This document shows positions 35,632 through 45,204 of a stretch of 64,000 bases of DNA, piece after piece. How positions within the stretch are numbered: position 1 is the first letter of the stretch; each line of letters begins with the position of its first letter. The notes under the pieces were generated by a model. The model did no database searches. It had not been told where the DNA came from and worked only from the letters and a program-made list of their open reading frames with translations. A program made the position numbers and the translations under genes. The DNA is from Bacteriovorax sp037444575 (GTDB lineage: Bacteria; Bdellovibrionota; Bacteriovoracia; Bacteriovoracales; Bacteriovoracaceae): contig JBBIME010000004.1 in assembly GCA_037444575.1 (NCBI GenBank), positions 62,001 through 126,000 of the forward strand. The letters run 5' to 3'.

Positions 35632-36695
35632 TTTTCAAATCTTTTTTTGATTTCACCTATTAAGTAATCAAGACCATTCTGTTTTTGAATTTTTTTCATT
35701 GGATTAGTTAGACCAATATTATGAAGAGCTTTCAAAAACGATTCATCCGTTAAATCTTTTTCTTCAATAACGATTGATCCTAATTTCTTATTGGCTTCGA
35801 GGGCGTTGAAATATTGTTCATTCTTTTGAGCAATTTTTAATGGAATATAAATTGATTTTTTTCCAACTGCTATTAACTCGCAAACTGTTCCCGCCCCGGA
35901 TCTTGAAACAGTAACAGTCGAAAGTTTGAAGAGATCGATCATTTCTTTCCCCACAAACGCCAGAGGAAAATAATCCAGGTGCTTTAAATCGGAATACTCA
36001 TTGATAAATGATTTTCCTACCTGGTGAACAATAATGTATCTCTCTGTTAATAATTTAAAATTTCTCTCAATCAACTTATTGATCAACTGAGCACCATTTC
36101 CTCCTCCTGTTACAAAAAGGATCGGCTTACTTTCACTATTTAAATTTCGTCCATTAATAATAACTGGATTAATACTGTCGCTGTAACACTCTTCTCTTAG
36201 AGGATATCCTGAAAAATATGTTTTCTTCTTGTTGAAATATTTAAATGAATCTTCAAAACTAATAAAAACTTTGTCTGCAAAAAATGAATTAATTTTATTC
36301 GCGAGTCCGACTCTACTTGTTTGCTCATGAATAAACACTTTTTTACCTTGAAGTTTTGCTGCAATAACAACAGGTGTGGAAACGAATCCACCAGTTGAAA
36401 AGATTAAGGTCTCACGTCTATTAAATTTCCACAATACTCTAAATGAATCAACAAGCCCTAAAAAAACTCTCATTGTATCTTTCAAATTTTCAATCGAAAG
36501 ATAACGTCTAAGTTTTCCTGTATGGATGGGATGGTAAGTAAGCTCATAGTCTCGAACTAATTCACGCTCAATACTACTGATGCCTCCGACATAATGAATG
36601 TCGTATTCTTTATTGGCATTAATTTTTTTTAAAATAGTAAGAGCAGGCATAACGTGTCCGCCTGATCCGCCACCTGTAAAGATAAGAGTTTTCAT
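35628..36695 (-). CDS. murG: MurG-like UDP-N-acetylglucosamine transferase
   Basis: A 355-residue GT-B glycosyltransferase. The N-terminal motif TGGGSGGHVMPALTIL is the MurG hallmark, and GGFVSTPVVIAAKL and SRSGAGTVCELIAVGKKSIYIPLK fit the family. MurG adds GlcNAc to lipid I to form lipid II in peptidoglycan synthesis. Two points are odd: it stands alone rather than in a division/cell wall cluster, and the usual GGSQGA loop reads GGGNGAQ. It could be the organism's MurG or a paralogue. A second murG elsewhere in the genome would favour the paralogue view. Confidence 0.82.
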   Translation of the reverse strand: MKTLIFTGGGSGGHVMPALTILKKINANKEYDIHYVGGISSIERELVRDYELTYHPIHTGKLRRYLSIENLKDTMRVFLGLVDSFRVLWKFNRRETLIFSTGGFVSTPVVIAAKLQGKKVFIHEQTSRVGLANKINSFFADKVFISFEDSFKYFNKKKTYFSGYPLREECYSDSINPVIINGRNLNSESKPILFVTGGGNGAQLINKLIERNFKLLTERYIIVHQVGKSFINEYSDLKHLDYFPLAFVGKEMIDLFKLSTVTVSRSGAGTVCELIAVGKKSIYIPLKIAQKNEQYFNALEANKKLGSIVIEEKDLTDESFLKALHNIGLTNPMKKIQKQNGLDYLIGEIKKRFEN

Positions 36696-36706
36696 ATATC
36701 CGTCCT

Positions 36707-36736
36707 AATAAAAAAGGGGCGCATTAAGCACCCCTT
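36707..36736 (-). terminator. Rho-independent terminator after the DEAD-box helicase gene
   Basis: Read on the minus strand, AAGGGGTGC, loop TTAAT, GCGCCCCTT form a 9-bp stem with one G-T pair, followed by TTTTATT. It lies 27 bases beyond the helicase stop and just before the start of the MurG-like gene. Confidence 0.85.
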
Positions 36737-36763
36737 ATCTAGAACCATTATAATGAAATTTTA

Positions 36764-38530
36764 TTAAGAGCGAAAAGATCTTTCTGATCTAGGGCCTCTG
36801 GAAGAATAATTATTTCCTCCACCTGCTGGACGACTTCCGCGGAAGCTTGGACGACGGTCGCGATCCCCTCCGCCGTATCCTGATCTATTCATTGGTGCAG
36901 AACGAGTTAGCTCAAAACGCACATTTCTTTCATTGATCATTGGTCCGTTTACATTTAAAAGAGCATTCCCGTAGTTTTCTGGAACTTCAAGGAAAGAGAA
37001 TGTTTCTTTCATGTCAACATTGCGAATCATGCGCTCATCAACATTAACCATTCCTGCAATTGAACCAAGAAGAGTTTTAAGCGTTAAGCCGTGATCTTTA
37101 CCAATGTTAACAAAAAATCTCATATTGCCATTATTGTTAGCTCGGCCTTGGCCTTCGCGAGCTGAATCTCTTGAGTTTCCTCTATCTCTATTATCAGGAC
37201 GACGTTGTTCAGCAATATCAAGAGAAGGTACTGAATCGTATCGGCTGATTTGAGATTTAAACAGATGGTTGTACATAACCTTTAAAAGATCAGCTTTTTC
37301 CATTGCTTGAAATTTTTCAGAAAATACTTCATCCGCATCAAGCTGATCAAGATTTTCAATAAGAGAATCAAATTTCTTAAGTTCTTTTCTAACAAGAACT
37401 TCTTTTAATTCTTTTGTTGTTGGAAGAAGAGCTTGAACAATACGAGCTTTTGTATTGTTTTCTACCATTCTTAATCTATAGCGTTCACTTGGCTCAATAA
37501 GAGAGATTGCAATCCCTTTCATTCCAGCGCGACCTGTACGACCAATACGGTGAACATAAGATTCGATATCTTGTGGAAGACCGAAATTGATAACATGTGA
37601 AAGGTTATCAACGTCAATTCCGCGAGCGGCAACGTCTGTACAAACAAGCATATTAATTTTTTTGTTCTTAAAATTTTTCATTGTTATGTCACGTTGTTGT
37701 TGTGACATATCACCGTGAAGTGAATCTGATGGATATCCACGAGCATTGAGTTCGTCTGCTAGAGTTTTTGCATCAATCTTAGTTCTACAGAAAATCATTC
37801 CGTAATAATCTTCAAGAGAATCTAGAATTCTGCACACAGCTTCGCTCATTTGTGATTGGCGAACTACATAGTGCTTTTGTTCAATACTTTCATTCGATAA
37901 AGTTTTCTTTTGAACTTTAACGACTAGAGGATCTTTCAAGTAAGTTTTGATTAGTGAAAGAATTGGAGCTGGCATAGTTGCCGAGAACATCCATGTTTTT
38001 TTCGATTCACCAAGGCAAGAAAGAATAGTTTTTACATCGTCGATAAAACCCATATCGAGCATTTCATCTGCTTCATCTAGAACTGCAAATTTAGCATTCT
38101 CTAAAATTAAAACTCCACGATCAATTAAATCTAGAACTCGCCCAGGAGTTCCAACTACGATCTGAGGACGATCTTTGCGAAGGCCTCGAATCTGACCTTC
38201 AAGCGAAACCCCTCCGTATACTGGAAGAGATTTAATCTTTTCATAGATTGAGAATTTTTTAATTTCGTCGTTAATTTGGTTAGCAAGTTCGCGAGTTGGA
38301 GTCAGGATTAGGGCCTGAACATCTCTTGCATTTGGATCAATTTTGTTAAGAAGTGGAAGAACAAATGCAGCTGTTTTCCCTGTTCCTGTTTGAGCTTGAC
38401 CAACAAAATCTGTATCTTTCGTTGCAAGTGCTGGGATAGCTTGTTGTTGGATTTCTGTAGGGTCTACGTACCCTCTTTCTGCGATTGCTTTAAGCAATGA
38501 CTCTCGTAGTGGCAATTCTTGAAATGTCAC
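36764..38530 (-). CDS. DEAD-box ATP-dependent RNA helicase (DeaD/CsdA-like)
   Basis: A 588-residue helicase. Motifs in order: Q motif (ADPTEIQQQAIP-like), AQTGTGKTAAF (I), PTRELANQ (Ia), GTPGRVLDL (Ib), DEADEML (II), MFSAT (III), VCTDVAARGID and HRIGRTGRAG (V and VI). A C-terminal DbpA-like RNA-binding domain at about 470-545 (FFVNIGKDHGLTLKTLLGSI) and a Gly/Arg/Ser-rich tail follow. Such helicases assist ribosome assembly, mRNA decay and cold growth. The gene is monocistronic, ending at the hairpin at 36,707-36,736. Confidence 0.94.
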   Translation of the reverse strand: MTFQELPLRESLLKAIAERGYVDPTEIQQQAIPALATKDTDFVGQAQTGTGKTAAFVLPLLNKIDPNARDVQALILTPTRELANQINDEIKKFSIYEKIKSLPVYGGVSLEGQIRGLRKDRPQIVVGTPGRVLDLIDRGVLILENAKFAVLDEADEMLDMGFIDDVKTILSCLGESKKTWMFSATMPAPILSLIKTYLKDPLVVKVQKKTLSNESIEQKHYVVRQSQMSEAVCRILDSLEDYYGMIFCRTKIDAKTLADELNARGYPSDSLHGDMSQQQRDITMKNFKNKKINMLVCTDVAARGIDVDNLSHVINFGLPQDIESYVHRIGRTGRAGMKGIAISLIEPSERYRLRMVENNTKARIVQALLPTTKELKEVLVRKELKKFDSLIENLDQLDADEVFSEKFQAMEKADLLKVMYNHLFKSQISRYDSVPSLDIAEQRRPDNRDRGNSRDSAREGQGRANNNGNMRFFVNIGKDHGLTLKTLLGSIAGMVNVDERMIRNVDMKETFSFLEVPENYGNALLNVNGPMINERNVRFELTRSAPMNRSGYGGGDRDRRPSFRGSRPAGGGNNYSSRGPRSERSFRS

Positions 38531-38691
38531 TTTTTACTCCGTTGAATGTGGGTCTCACCTCGCATTTGCTTTAAATGAAGACCGCAACATTTATAACGCA
38601 AAAAAAGCTTAACGAGGGAAGATGCCTTTTATTAATAAAGCTCTTCTACGACATAATAACCGCGATGACTAGCCCCGTGTGTAAAAAAGAC

Positions 38692-39519
38692 TTAGAAAAC
38701 AAAACTAAAGCGCGGGACGAGGGCAAGTCCGCCAATATACTGCTGGGGTTTACAGAAGTAGTGATGGTACTCGACTGAAATATCAATACTATTTCTATCA
38801 ACTAAATAAAATCTAACACCGACACTTGGGATCACCCCAAATAGAGTCCCACTCTTAATTTTGGTATAAACCGACTGACCTAGGCCATTGAGTTGTAACA
38901 TTCTAATACTGTAATCACCAAGAGAGACAGCAAGTCCTGCCATCCAATCAAGTTTGTCAGTAAAAATGGCACGGTGATGATCGATGAATAGTTTATATTG
39001 AAGAGCTCGAATATTTTCAGGAATTGCCTCTTGAGTTGTATCGTGAATCATCTCAATCGCAAATCCAAATTGATTGTGCTCGTTCATATCAGAGACCACT
39101 CTGAAATCAGTCAGAGTTGATCCATTATCTAATGAAGGTTCTGCCTTCTCCCATTTTGAATTCAAGTAACCGAATGAAAATTGCAAATATTTTTCCAAAG
39201 AATGTGAAAGAGTTGGCGAGACATTTGTAGCTTCTTCTTTGTTTGAAACTTCTTTTGTTGGAACCTCTTTCATAACAGATGATTTTACTTCAACGGCCGA
39301 TGGAGTCGGTTTAGACTCTGGCTTTTTATCTTCAAGTTTAAGCTGTCCATCAACTGGATTAATCTCAACTTTTTTAGACACTAAACTTCCAACAGGAGCA
39401 TTATCTTTAATGATTTGTCTCCCGTCTTCTGGCTCAATGCTTAGAGGTGGATTGTTCACGACATCCTGAGCCCTCAGGGAAAGTGAACAAAGCACTAATA
39501 ACCATCCTAGTTTCATCAT
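38692..39519 (-). CDS. Exported protein with Pro/Lys/Glu-rich linker and C-terminal beta-barrel
   Basis: A 275-residue protein with a signal peptide (KLGWLLVLCSLSLRAQ). Residues 22-105 are a low-complexity, charged, proline-containing segment (KKPESKPTPSAVEVKSS). Residues 110-275 show alternating strand patterns ending in LVPRFSFVF, a typical outer membrane C-terminal strand. It probably forms an eight-strand OmpA-like barrel with a periplasmic linker. No family is recognised. It follows trpS on the same strand after 23 bases and has a GGAGAGACTT ribosome binding site. Confidence 0.68.
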   Translation of the reverse strand: MMKLGWLLVLCSLSLRAQDVVNNPPLSIEPEDGRQIIKDNAPVGSLVSKKVEINPVDGQLKLEDKKPESKPTPSAVEVKSSVMKEVPTKEVSNKEEATNVSPTLSHSLEKYLQFSFGYLNSKWEKAEPSLDNGSTLTDFRVVSDMNEHNQFGFAIEMIHDTTQEAIPENIRALQYKLFIDHHRAIFTDKLDWMAGLAVSLGDYSIRMLQLNGLGQSVYTKIKSGTLFGVIPSVGVRFYLVDRNSIDISVEYHHYFCKPQQYIGGLALVPRFSFVF

Positions 39520-39542
39520 AAGTCTCTCCGGACTAAATTTTC

Positions 39543-40541
39543 TTATCTAACACCAATTGTTTGTTTTAAATCGCTGACTAGTTTTTGAGCTTGAGGGCGA
39601 ACTCTTGCAGCTCCTTCCTCTAAAATCATATCAATCTTTTTAGGATTGGCCATTAACTCGGCATAAACTTCACGTGGACCAGCTAATGTATGATTTAAAA
39701 CAGATAAAAGCTCCATTTTAGCTTCTCCCCATCCTATACCTCTAAGGTACCAAGTGCGAAGAGCTTCTGTTTGCTCACTCGTTGCAAACTCACTATAAAA
39801 ATCAAAAATCAAAGACTCATCTGGATTTTTTGGAACAGATGGATCACTTGAATCAGTCGTAATTCGATTAATAAGTTTTTTTAGTTCTTTCTCTGTTGAA
39901 AAAAGAGGAATGTGATTGTTGTAACTCTTACTCATCTTTCTTCCATCAAGTCCGACTAAAAGCTTATTTCCTTCGCGAACAATTCCTCGTGGAAGTTTTA
40001 ATTTATTTCCATAGGCATTATTAAAACTTGTAGCAATATCGCGGGCTATTTCGATGTGCTGAAGTTGATCAGCTCCAACAGGAACGACATCAGCGTTTAA
40101 AATCATTATGTCTGCGGCCATAAGAATTGGGTACGCAAATAGCCCCATATTAATTCCGTGATCTTCATCGCGCTCTTGTTCAACATTGCTTTGAACACAA
40201 GCTTTGTAAGCGTGTGCGCGATTCATTAATCCTTTAACGGTAAAACAAGAAATGATCCAGTGAAGTTCTAGAATTTCAGGGATATCACTTTGCTTATAAA
40301 GAGTGACTTTTTTCGGATCAAGTCCCATCGCTAGCCATGTAGCTGCTACTTCATGAATATAATTTCTAAGAAGTTTTGAATCATGAACTCCAATCAATGA
40401 GTGATAGTCAGCAATAAAATAATAAGAATCGTACTCACCTGAATTGGCCATTTCGATAGCAGGTTTAATGGCCCCAATATAATTTCCAAGATGAGGCATT
40501 CCCGTTGGTTTTACACCCGTAAGACAGATTTTTTTTGACAT
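39543..40541 (-). CDS. trpS: Tryptophanyl-tRNA synthetase
   Basis: A 332-residue class Ic synthetase of usual length. The HIGH-type motif is MPHLGNYIGAIKP near the N-terminus, and the KMSKS motif is intact in GRKMSKSYNNHIPLF. It charges tRNA-Trp. The downstream barrel protein gene may be cotranscribed. Confidence 0.96.
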   Translation of the reverse strand: MSKKICLTGVKPTGMPHLGNYIGAIKPAIEMANSGEYDSYYFIADYHSLIGVHDSKLLRNYIHEVAATWLAMGLDPKKVTLYKQSDIPEILELHWIISCFTVKGLMNRAHAYKACVQSNVEQERDEDHGINMGLFAYPILMAADIMILNADVVPVGADQLQHIEIARDIATSFNNAYGNKLKLPRGIVREGNKLLVGLDGRKMSKSYNNHIPLFSTEKELKKLINRITTDSSDPSVPKNPDESLIFDFYSEFATSEQTEALRTWYLRGIGWGEAKMELLSVLNHTLAGPREVYAELMANPKKIDMILEEGAARVRPQAQKLVSDLKQTIGVR

Positions 40542-40598
40542 ATTTCCCTCTTTTGAGACGCCTCATTTTAGACAAAAAGAAGGCAATCAGACAAGATC

Positions 40599-41540
40599 TT
40601 ATTCGGTTGTTGCAATAGTAAAAGTCACGTAATCCTGATAAGTTCCAGGGTCTTTATCCGCAACAGATTGAATGAGAACTCTTACAGGAATTCTTGTCCC
40701 CTGCACAGGAGTCACACCAGCGCCGGTTGAGAGCGTAACGGGGGTAGAAGCAGAAGTCGTCAGATTTTTTTGAATCCCATATGCAAAAAAATCGTATCCA
40801 ATTTGAGTGTTTGTTCCAGGTGTTCCTCCAACCAGTTGAAGGACTTCATTATTTGCTGATGAGACGCTCAGTTTGTATCCAGCATTACTTAGTACTATCA
40901 CATCAAAACTCATTTCTTGGCCTTGCGAGAGTTCTCCAAAATCTAGAGTTTTATTGGTGCTAGCTGAATCATAGCCAGCTCCTGTATTTACAAGTGAAAG
41001 AGAAGCAACTTTTGGGACGGTTATATTTACTGAAAGTGTCTGAGAAGTTTCTAGCCCATTATTATTTGCAAGAGATCCGGAAAACGCAGAGACAGTAATT
41101 GTATCTCTATAAAGTCCCCCTCTGATGAGCGAAGTTGAACCAAGTGTTCCAAGAGTAAAATAATAGTTCACATTACTGCTAGAATTTTTTGTAACTGTAC
41201 CAGTTAAAAGTTCAGAGTTTGAAGTTGCATCCACAACTTCTTTTAAAATATTTGTAGAGTTGCTAGCGTTAGAGAAATTGTAAGCTAGAGTTGTTCCGGT
41301 AATTGAATTTCTGGCCAATCGAGGATTATAGTTATTGCCTCCTCCTTTAGAAAACCCAATAAGATAATTTCCACAGGCAGTATCGTTAGACTTTCCCCTA
41401 GTAAGAGTGAGACTATAAATAGTAGAAGGATTTATATCAGCGACAATATAATTAATCGCAGGAACAGATAAACTAAATCTGCAGTTTCCCAACACTTCTG
41501 TAGATAACAACAAAAGTAAAATCACAAAATTTAATTTCAT
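40599..41540 (-). CDS. Spore coat U-like two-domain protein, probable pilus tip subunit
   Basis: A 313-residue exported protein (signal NFVILLLLLSTEVLG). Two spore-coat-U-like (SCPU) beta-sandwich domains can be seen: about residues 20-165 (two cysteines, NCRF and DTACGNYLIGFSKG) and 170-313, ending YQDYVTFTIATTE, very like the end of the major pilin in this operon. It overlaps the usher gene by ATGA and is last in the operon. In chaperone/usher systems of this class a two-domain subunit at this position is usually the tip or adhesin; target unknown. Confidence 0.82.
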   Translation of the reverse strand: MKLNFVILLLLLSTEVLGNCRFSLSVPAINYIVADINPSTIYSLTLTRGKSNDTACGNYLIGFSKGGGNNYNPRLARNSITGTTLAYNFSNASNSTNILKEVVDATSNSELLTGTVTKNSSSNVNYYFTLGTLGSTSLIRGGLYRDTITVSAFSGSLANNNGLETSQTLSVNITVPKVASLSLVNTGAGYDSASTNKTLDFGELSQGQEMSFDVIVLSNAGYKLSVSSANNEVLQLVGGTPGTNTQIGYDFFAYGIQKNLTTSASTPVTLSTGAGVTPVQGTRIPVRVLIQSVADKDPGTYQDYVTFTIATTE

Positions 41541-43972
41541 AATCGGCCCTCTTTGAAAGGAACTACAACATTTCCAACATCAACTATGCCACTCTTTTTT
41601 CCTGCGAGATTAAGTTCCTTAACTTCAAACTGTTCATCATCAAGTTGAATTTTTCCAGAGATTGGTTCAGCTCCCTCAATAAGAAATTCCCCCTCTCGTC
41701 CTGTAAAAAATGGAATACTTTTACCAGTACTTGAAGTCCAGTACCCAACTTTTAAGGCAAGTGGATGCTGGTCATTATCAAGCATAATTCCCCTTAGAAC
41801 TAATAGTCCAGATCGGCCAACTACAAATAAATGTCCGCTGCGATAGTGCGGGTAAACATCGAAACTTTCTTGCCCTAAACTATAGCCTGGATCCAGGTAT
41901 GTTGGATCAAGCTGAAGTCTTCGGTATTGATAAGGCATTAATCCAGATACTAATGACTCACCAAAAAGGCCAGTTTCAGTATCGTTGTCACCACTTGATG
42001 ATTTAACACCAAAGCGCTGACCTTTCCATCCCTCTGTTGGTTTAAAAATAACAAAGCTGCTTGAGATTGGTCTTGAAATAGAAAAGGCTGATTCATCACC
42101 ATTGTGAACAAAAGCAAATGCACTCAATAATCGAAGAGAGGTTCTGCTTCCCGTTTGACTACCCTTGGTATTAATAATCTCTTCACGCACACCAATATCA
42201 GCAAGAGATGTGTTGTATTGAAAATCCAGAGATCCATTGCGGCTTGTTGTATTATCATCTGCAACTGCAGCAACCTTTAGGCTATTAAGTCTCTTCCCAT
42301 CATCATTGATTACAGTCAAACGCTTAGTTTGTGAATTTTTATCGTAGAATGCTGAAGAGTAAGTAGAACTCTCTCCAAAAGCAAAATTTAAGAAACAATA
42401 AAGTTGAGTGCTCCATTGTCTGTTCTCATCACGCGAACGAGCATAATAAAAAGTAAGTGAGCTTGAATAAAATATTCTTGCGGTAATGCTCGTGTCTATT
42501 CCATATTTAGCAACCTCTCCAATTCTTGGATGTTGATAATTTCCACCGAGAGATACATTGAACTTCTCCATAAAAGGTACACTGTAAGAAGCTGATGCAA
42601 TGTAATCGAAACGATTTTTTATGGATTCACCGTTTTCATTAAACCATGGTGACCTGTACTCTACTCGCGCATTTAAACTATGACTCTCATACCAATTGAT
42701 TCCAAAAAGATTTAATTGATAATTTCCTTCAATGGCCGGTGCAGTATGAAACTTATTTGAAGAAGCGGCTCCATCAAAAGACCAATTTCCAATTGAAGTA
42801 GAGAAAGTATTATTTGAACCATAAAGAGAATAATTCTTATTACCCTGTAAATAGCCCCCCAAACTCCAATGCTTCGTAATACCATATTGATAGAATCCAG
42901 AATAAAATGTACCAGCGGTATTATCATATTTTTTTGCGCTTTCAGTATCCGTTGAGGGAAGGCCCGCGGTAAGACTAAATCTGGAGACTCCAAAATCTAA
43001 TGCATCAATAGAACTTGCTTCATTAAAAATAAAAACTTTCTTTTTTCCAAATTCATCTGAGACCTCAACAACGATTTTATTTAAACCGTTATTGAGAGGA
43101 ATATCTTTTACAGAATATCGTCCAGGATTCATATACTCAGTTTTTATGATGGCACCATTGATAAAGGTGCGAACCAATGACCTACTGAGAACTTCATATT
43201 CAAAGGAAGACGTTGGGTTACTTGAGCGATAAGGGTTTAAAGAAAAATCTTTATAAAAAGAAACTCCTCCCAAAGTGCGATTTTGCTGATAACCGATAAC
43301 TGGAAAGAAAACATCTCCCAATTCCATTCTCTGCATGTGTCCTGGACGATCATAGGTCAACTTCGAACCTTGTCGATACCAAGATGAATTTCGGGTCGAC
43401 AAATAATTCATTTGATTTTCAAGCGCTATATTTTTCAGATTCATGAAAGAATCTGCTTGTACGGAAAAATAATTATTTTGATCAAGCTTATTTACATGAA
43501 CGTTTTCTAGCTTATAGTTTGTTCCCAAACTAAACGAGGAAGGACCTGCTGCTTTCTTTGAATAATATGGGATCATGTCTTCACATATTTTTGTACTCAC
43601 TGGTTCCATGTCTTCAACAGGAATTTCAAGTTTCAATCTTAGTTCTGGAGAAAAATACATTACCTTAAAAGGAAGTTGCGAAGGTTCAATTTCTTTATCG
43701 CCAAATTGATATAGACTTTTTTTATTCTCTCGAATTTTATTTTGTAAAAGTTTTCCCAAGTCTTTTCCGGACAGGCTTATTAACTTTTCACCTGAAACAA
43801 CTGCTTCGACTTCACCAAGATAGAAGTCTCCAAGAGTCGCATCAATAATAATTTTTTTACTTTCTTGATTCTTCCCGAAAACTTTTTTAAATAGCTCTTC
43901 AGATGACTCTGCTTGAGCATTCGAAAAACTTGCAGCACTCAATAGTAAGCAGAATAGACTAATCTTTATCAA
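41537..43972 (-). CDS. Fimbrial outer membrane usher protein
   Basis: An 811-residue usher with signal peptide (ISLFCLLLSAASFSNA). The N-terminal chaperone-binding region (LFKKVFGKNQESKKII) leads into a long barrel of alternating strands with SFEYEVLSRSLVRTFING, ELGDVFFPVIGYQQNRTLGG and PGRYSVKDIPLNNGLNKI, all typical of ushers. The C-terminal domains end FEVKELNLAGKKSGI. It exports and assembles pilin subunits. It overlaps both the chaperone gene (14 bases) and the tip gene. Confidence 0.9.
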   Translation of the reverse strand: MIKISLFCLLLSAASFSNAQAESSEELFKKVFGKNQESKKIIIDATLGDFYLGEVEAVVSGEKLISLSGKDLGKLLQNKIRENKKSLYQFGDKEIEPSQLPFKVMYFSPELRLKLEIPVEDMEPVSTKICEDMIPYYSKKAAGPSSFSLGTNYKLENVHVNKLDQNNYFSVQADSFMNLKNIALENQMNYLSTRNSSWYRQGSKLTYDRPGHMQRMELGDVFFPVIGYQQNRTLGGVSFYKDFSLNPYRSSNPTSSFEYEVLSRSLVRTFINGAIIKTEYMNPGRYSVKDIPLNNGLNKIVVEVSDEFGKKKVFIFNEASSIDALDFGVSRFSLTAGLPSTDTESAKKYDNTAGTFYSGFYQYGITKHWSLGGYLQGNKNYSLYGSNNTFSTSIGNWSFDGAASSNKFHTAPAIEGNYQLNLFGINWYESHSLNARVEYRSPWFNENGESIKNRFDYIASASYSVPFMEKFNVSLGGNYQHPRIGEVAKYGIDTSITARIFYSSSLTFYYARSRDENRQWSTQLYCFLNFAFGESSTYSSAFYDKNSQTKRLTVINDDGKRLNSLKVAAVADDNTTSRNGSLDFQYNTSLADIGVREEIINTKGSQTGSRTSLRLLSAFAFVHNGDESAFSISRPISSSFVIFKPTEGWKGQRFGVKSSSGDNDTETGLFGESLVSGLMPYQYRRLQLDPTYLDPGYSLGQESFDVYPHYRSGHLFVVGRSGLLVLRGIMLDNDQHPLALKVGYWTSSTGKSIPFFTGREGEFLIEGAEPISGKIQLDDEQFEVKELNLAGKKSGIVDVGNVVVPFKEGRL

Positions 43973-44684
43973 AGCTGATCTTTACCTTTTCTGATGAATT
44001 TATTTCTGAAAACTTACCTTCTTTAGGAAAGATAAACATTCGACTTGAATCAGCTAAAACATTTTCACCAGTCATTCCTTTTAATTCTTCAGGTTTAAAA
44101 AAAATATCTTTATTCTTTTTTTCGTCTGTGAATTTCAAATTGAGGTTTGTCAGGACTTGATGTTTTTTTCCAGAATTCAAAACTGTAATAGAAATTTTTT
44201 TATCGATACTTTTAATTTCTTTGATTGATATCTCAGAAGAATAATCTTCTGCCTTAACATACAGAGCAGCTACATAGCGAAGTAAAACTTTAATGCTGGC
44301 CTTTTTACTTTTATTTTTTTCCAATTCAATGGGCAACTGCTCAGCTATTAGCCGATACGCTAATTCTTTTGAAGGAATATCCTTGCCACTCCAAAAAACT
44401 TTTACAGAACGTTTCTCACTGGCCGGAATAATGAGCTGAGTTGGATAGACAGTTAGTTCATTCCCGATTTTAGAATTGGTCTCCACTCCATTGATATCCA
44501 TCTCTCTTTTGGCGAGGCTGACTTGAATAGCAATTGGTTGAGCTGAATCATTTTCTAAATAGAAGAGAGCACTGTTGTCTGAACTCTTGACTCCGATGCT
44601 TGCTGACATGGGAGAAAATTTAAATGCATAAGAGTTTGTGCTGATAAAAAGACACAAAAAGATAAATAAAATTCCGAGCTTCAT
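43959..44684 (-). CDS. Periplasmic pilus assembly chaperone (PapD-like)
   Basis: A 241-residue protein with signal peptide (ILFIFLCLFISTNSYA). The PapD-type immunoglobulin fold is indicated by FSPMSASIG, PIAIQVSLAKREMDINGVE, YPTQLIIPASEKRSVKVFW, YRLIAEQLPIEL and IKVLLRYVAALYV. It caps pilin subunits by donor-strand complementation and hands them to the usher encoded next. Confidence 0.9.
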   Translation of the reverse strand: MKLGILFIFLCLFISTNSYAFKFSPMSASIGVKSSDNSALFYLENDSAQPIAIQVSLAKREMDINGVETNSKIGNELTVYPTQLIIPASEKRSVKVFWSGKDIPSKELAYRLIAEQLPIELEKNKSKKASIKVLLRYVAALYVKAEDYSSEISIKEIKSIDKKISITVLNSGKKHQVLTNLNLKFTDEKKNKDIFFKPEELKGMTGENVLADSSRMFIFPKEGKFSEINSSEKVKISFDKD

Positions 44685-44745
44685 TCCTTGAAACCGCCTT
44701 TTGATGTTCCTTCTTATTATATTGATAAATAGAATTTAAGAGAAG

Positions 44746-45108
44746 CTAATTAGCAGTGATTTTTAAAAATATTGGCTTACTTTCAGAGAGCGAATTTTTG
44801 ATATGGCTGATTAATATCTCGTACTGAATCGTTCGATCTTTGGACTCAACTTTCTTAATATAAGAATCCATCCCCGATTGATTCAATCCTTCCACCTCAA
44901 ATTTTTAGGATTCAGAAGAATGTTCAGCATTTACTTGGTTAGAAACAATCCACTTCAATTGATTAGGACCTAAATCTAACTGCTTTATACTTGTCTTAGT
45001 CGTTGATGGAACACGGGCCATTAGCAAAAGCTCCCCCACAGTCTTTGCGTGAAGCTGAGAAATTAAAAAAGGAAAAATGATTAAATTGATTAGGACAATT
45101 CGTTTCAT
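44746..45108 (-). pseudogene. Pilin-like minor subunit gene interrupted by one in-frame stop
   Basis: From ATG at 45108 the frame encodes a signal peptide (IVLINLIIFPFLISQLHA) and a pilin-like start (VGELLLMARVPSTTKTSIKQ, compare GTLLLQGIVPHKMSLTV in the major pilin). After 67 codons it meets TAA at 44905-44907. The same frame then stays open for 52 more codons (beginning KFEVEGLNQSG) to TAG at 44746-44748, ending IFLKITAN, much like the TFSIAAN end of the major pilin. The whole unit has the size of a short pilin, about 119 residues. It is therefore most likely a minor subunit gene inactivated by a point mutation; read-through or a sequence error remain possible. Confidence 0.65.
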
Positions 45109-45149
45109 GAAAGCTTGTCGGTGCAATACCTGACAAACTTTAACAGGAA

Positions 45150-45177
45150 TAAAAAGGCCCACTTAGAGAGTGGGCCT
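45150..45177 (-). terminator. Terminator directly after the major pilin gene
   Basis: On the minus strand AGGCCCAC, loop TCTCTAA, GTGGGCCT is followed by TTTTTATT. It lies 28 bases after the pilin stop and before the rest of the pilus operon. Partial termination here would yield much more pilin mRNA than chaperone/usher mRNA, the usual stoichiometry in pilus operons. Confidence 0.85.
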
Positions 45178-45204
45178 AGGTCTATCTTCTTTATTCGAAT
45201 TAAA

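Noticed and set aside
38531..38691. Small plus-strand open frame and palindrome TTTATTAATAAA between the helicase and barrel genes
   Set aside because: The frame overlaps the barrel gene in the wrong strand and has no ribosome binding site; the palindrome is ordinary for AT-rich DNA and more likely part of the helicase promoter region.
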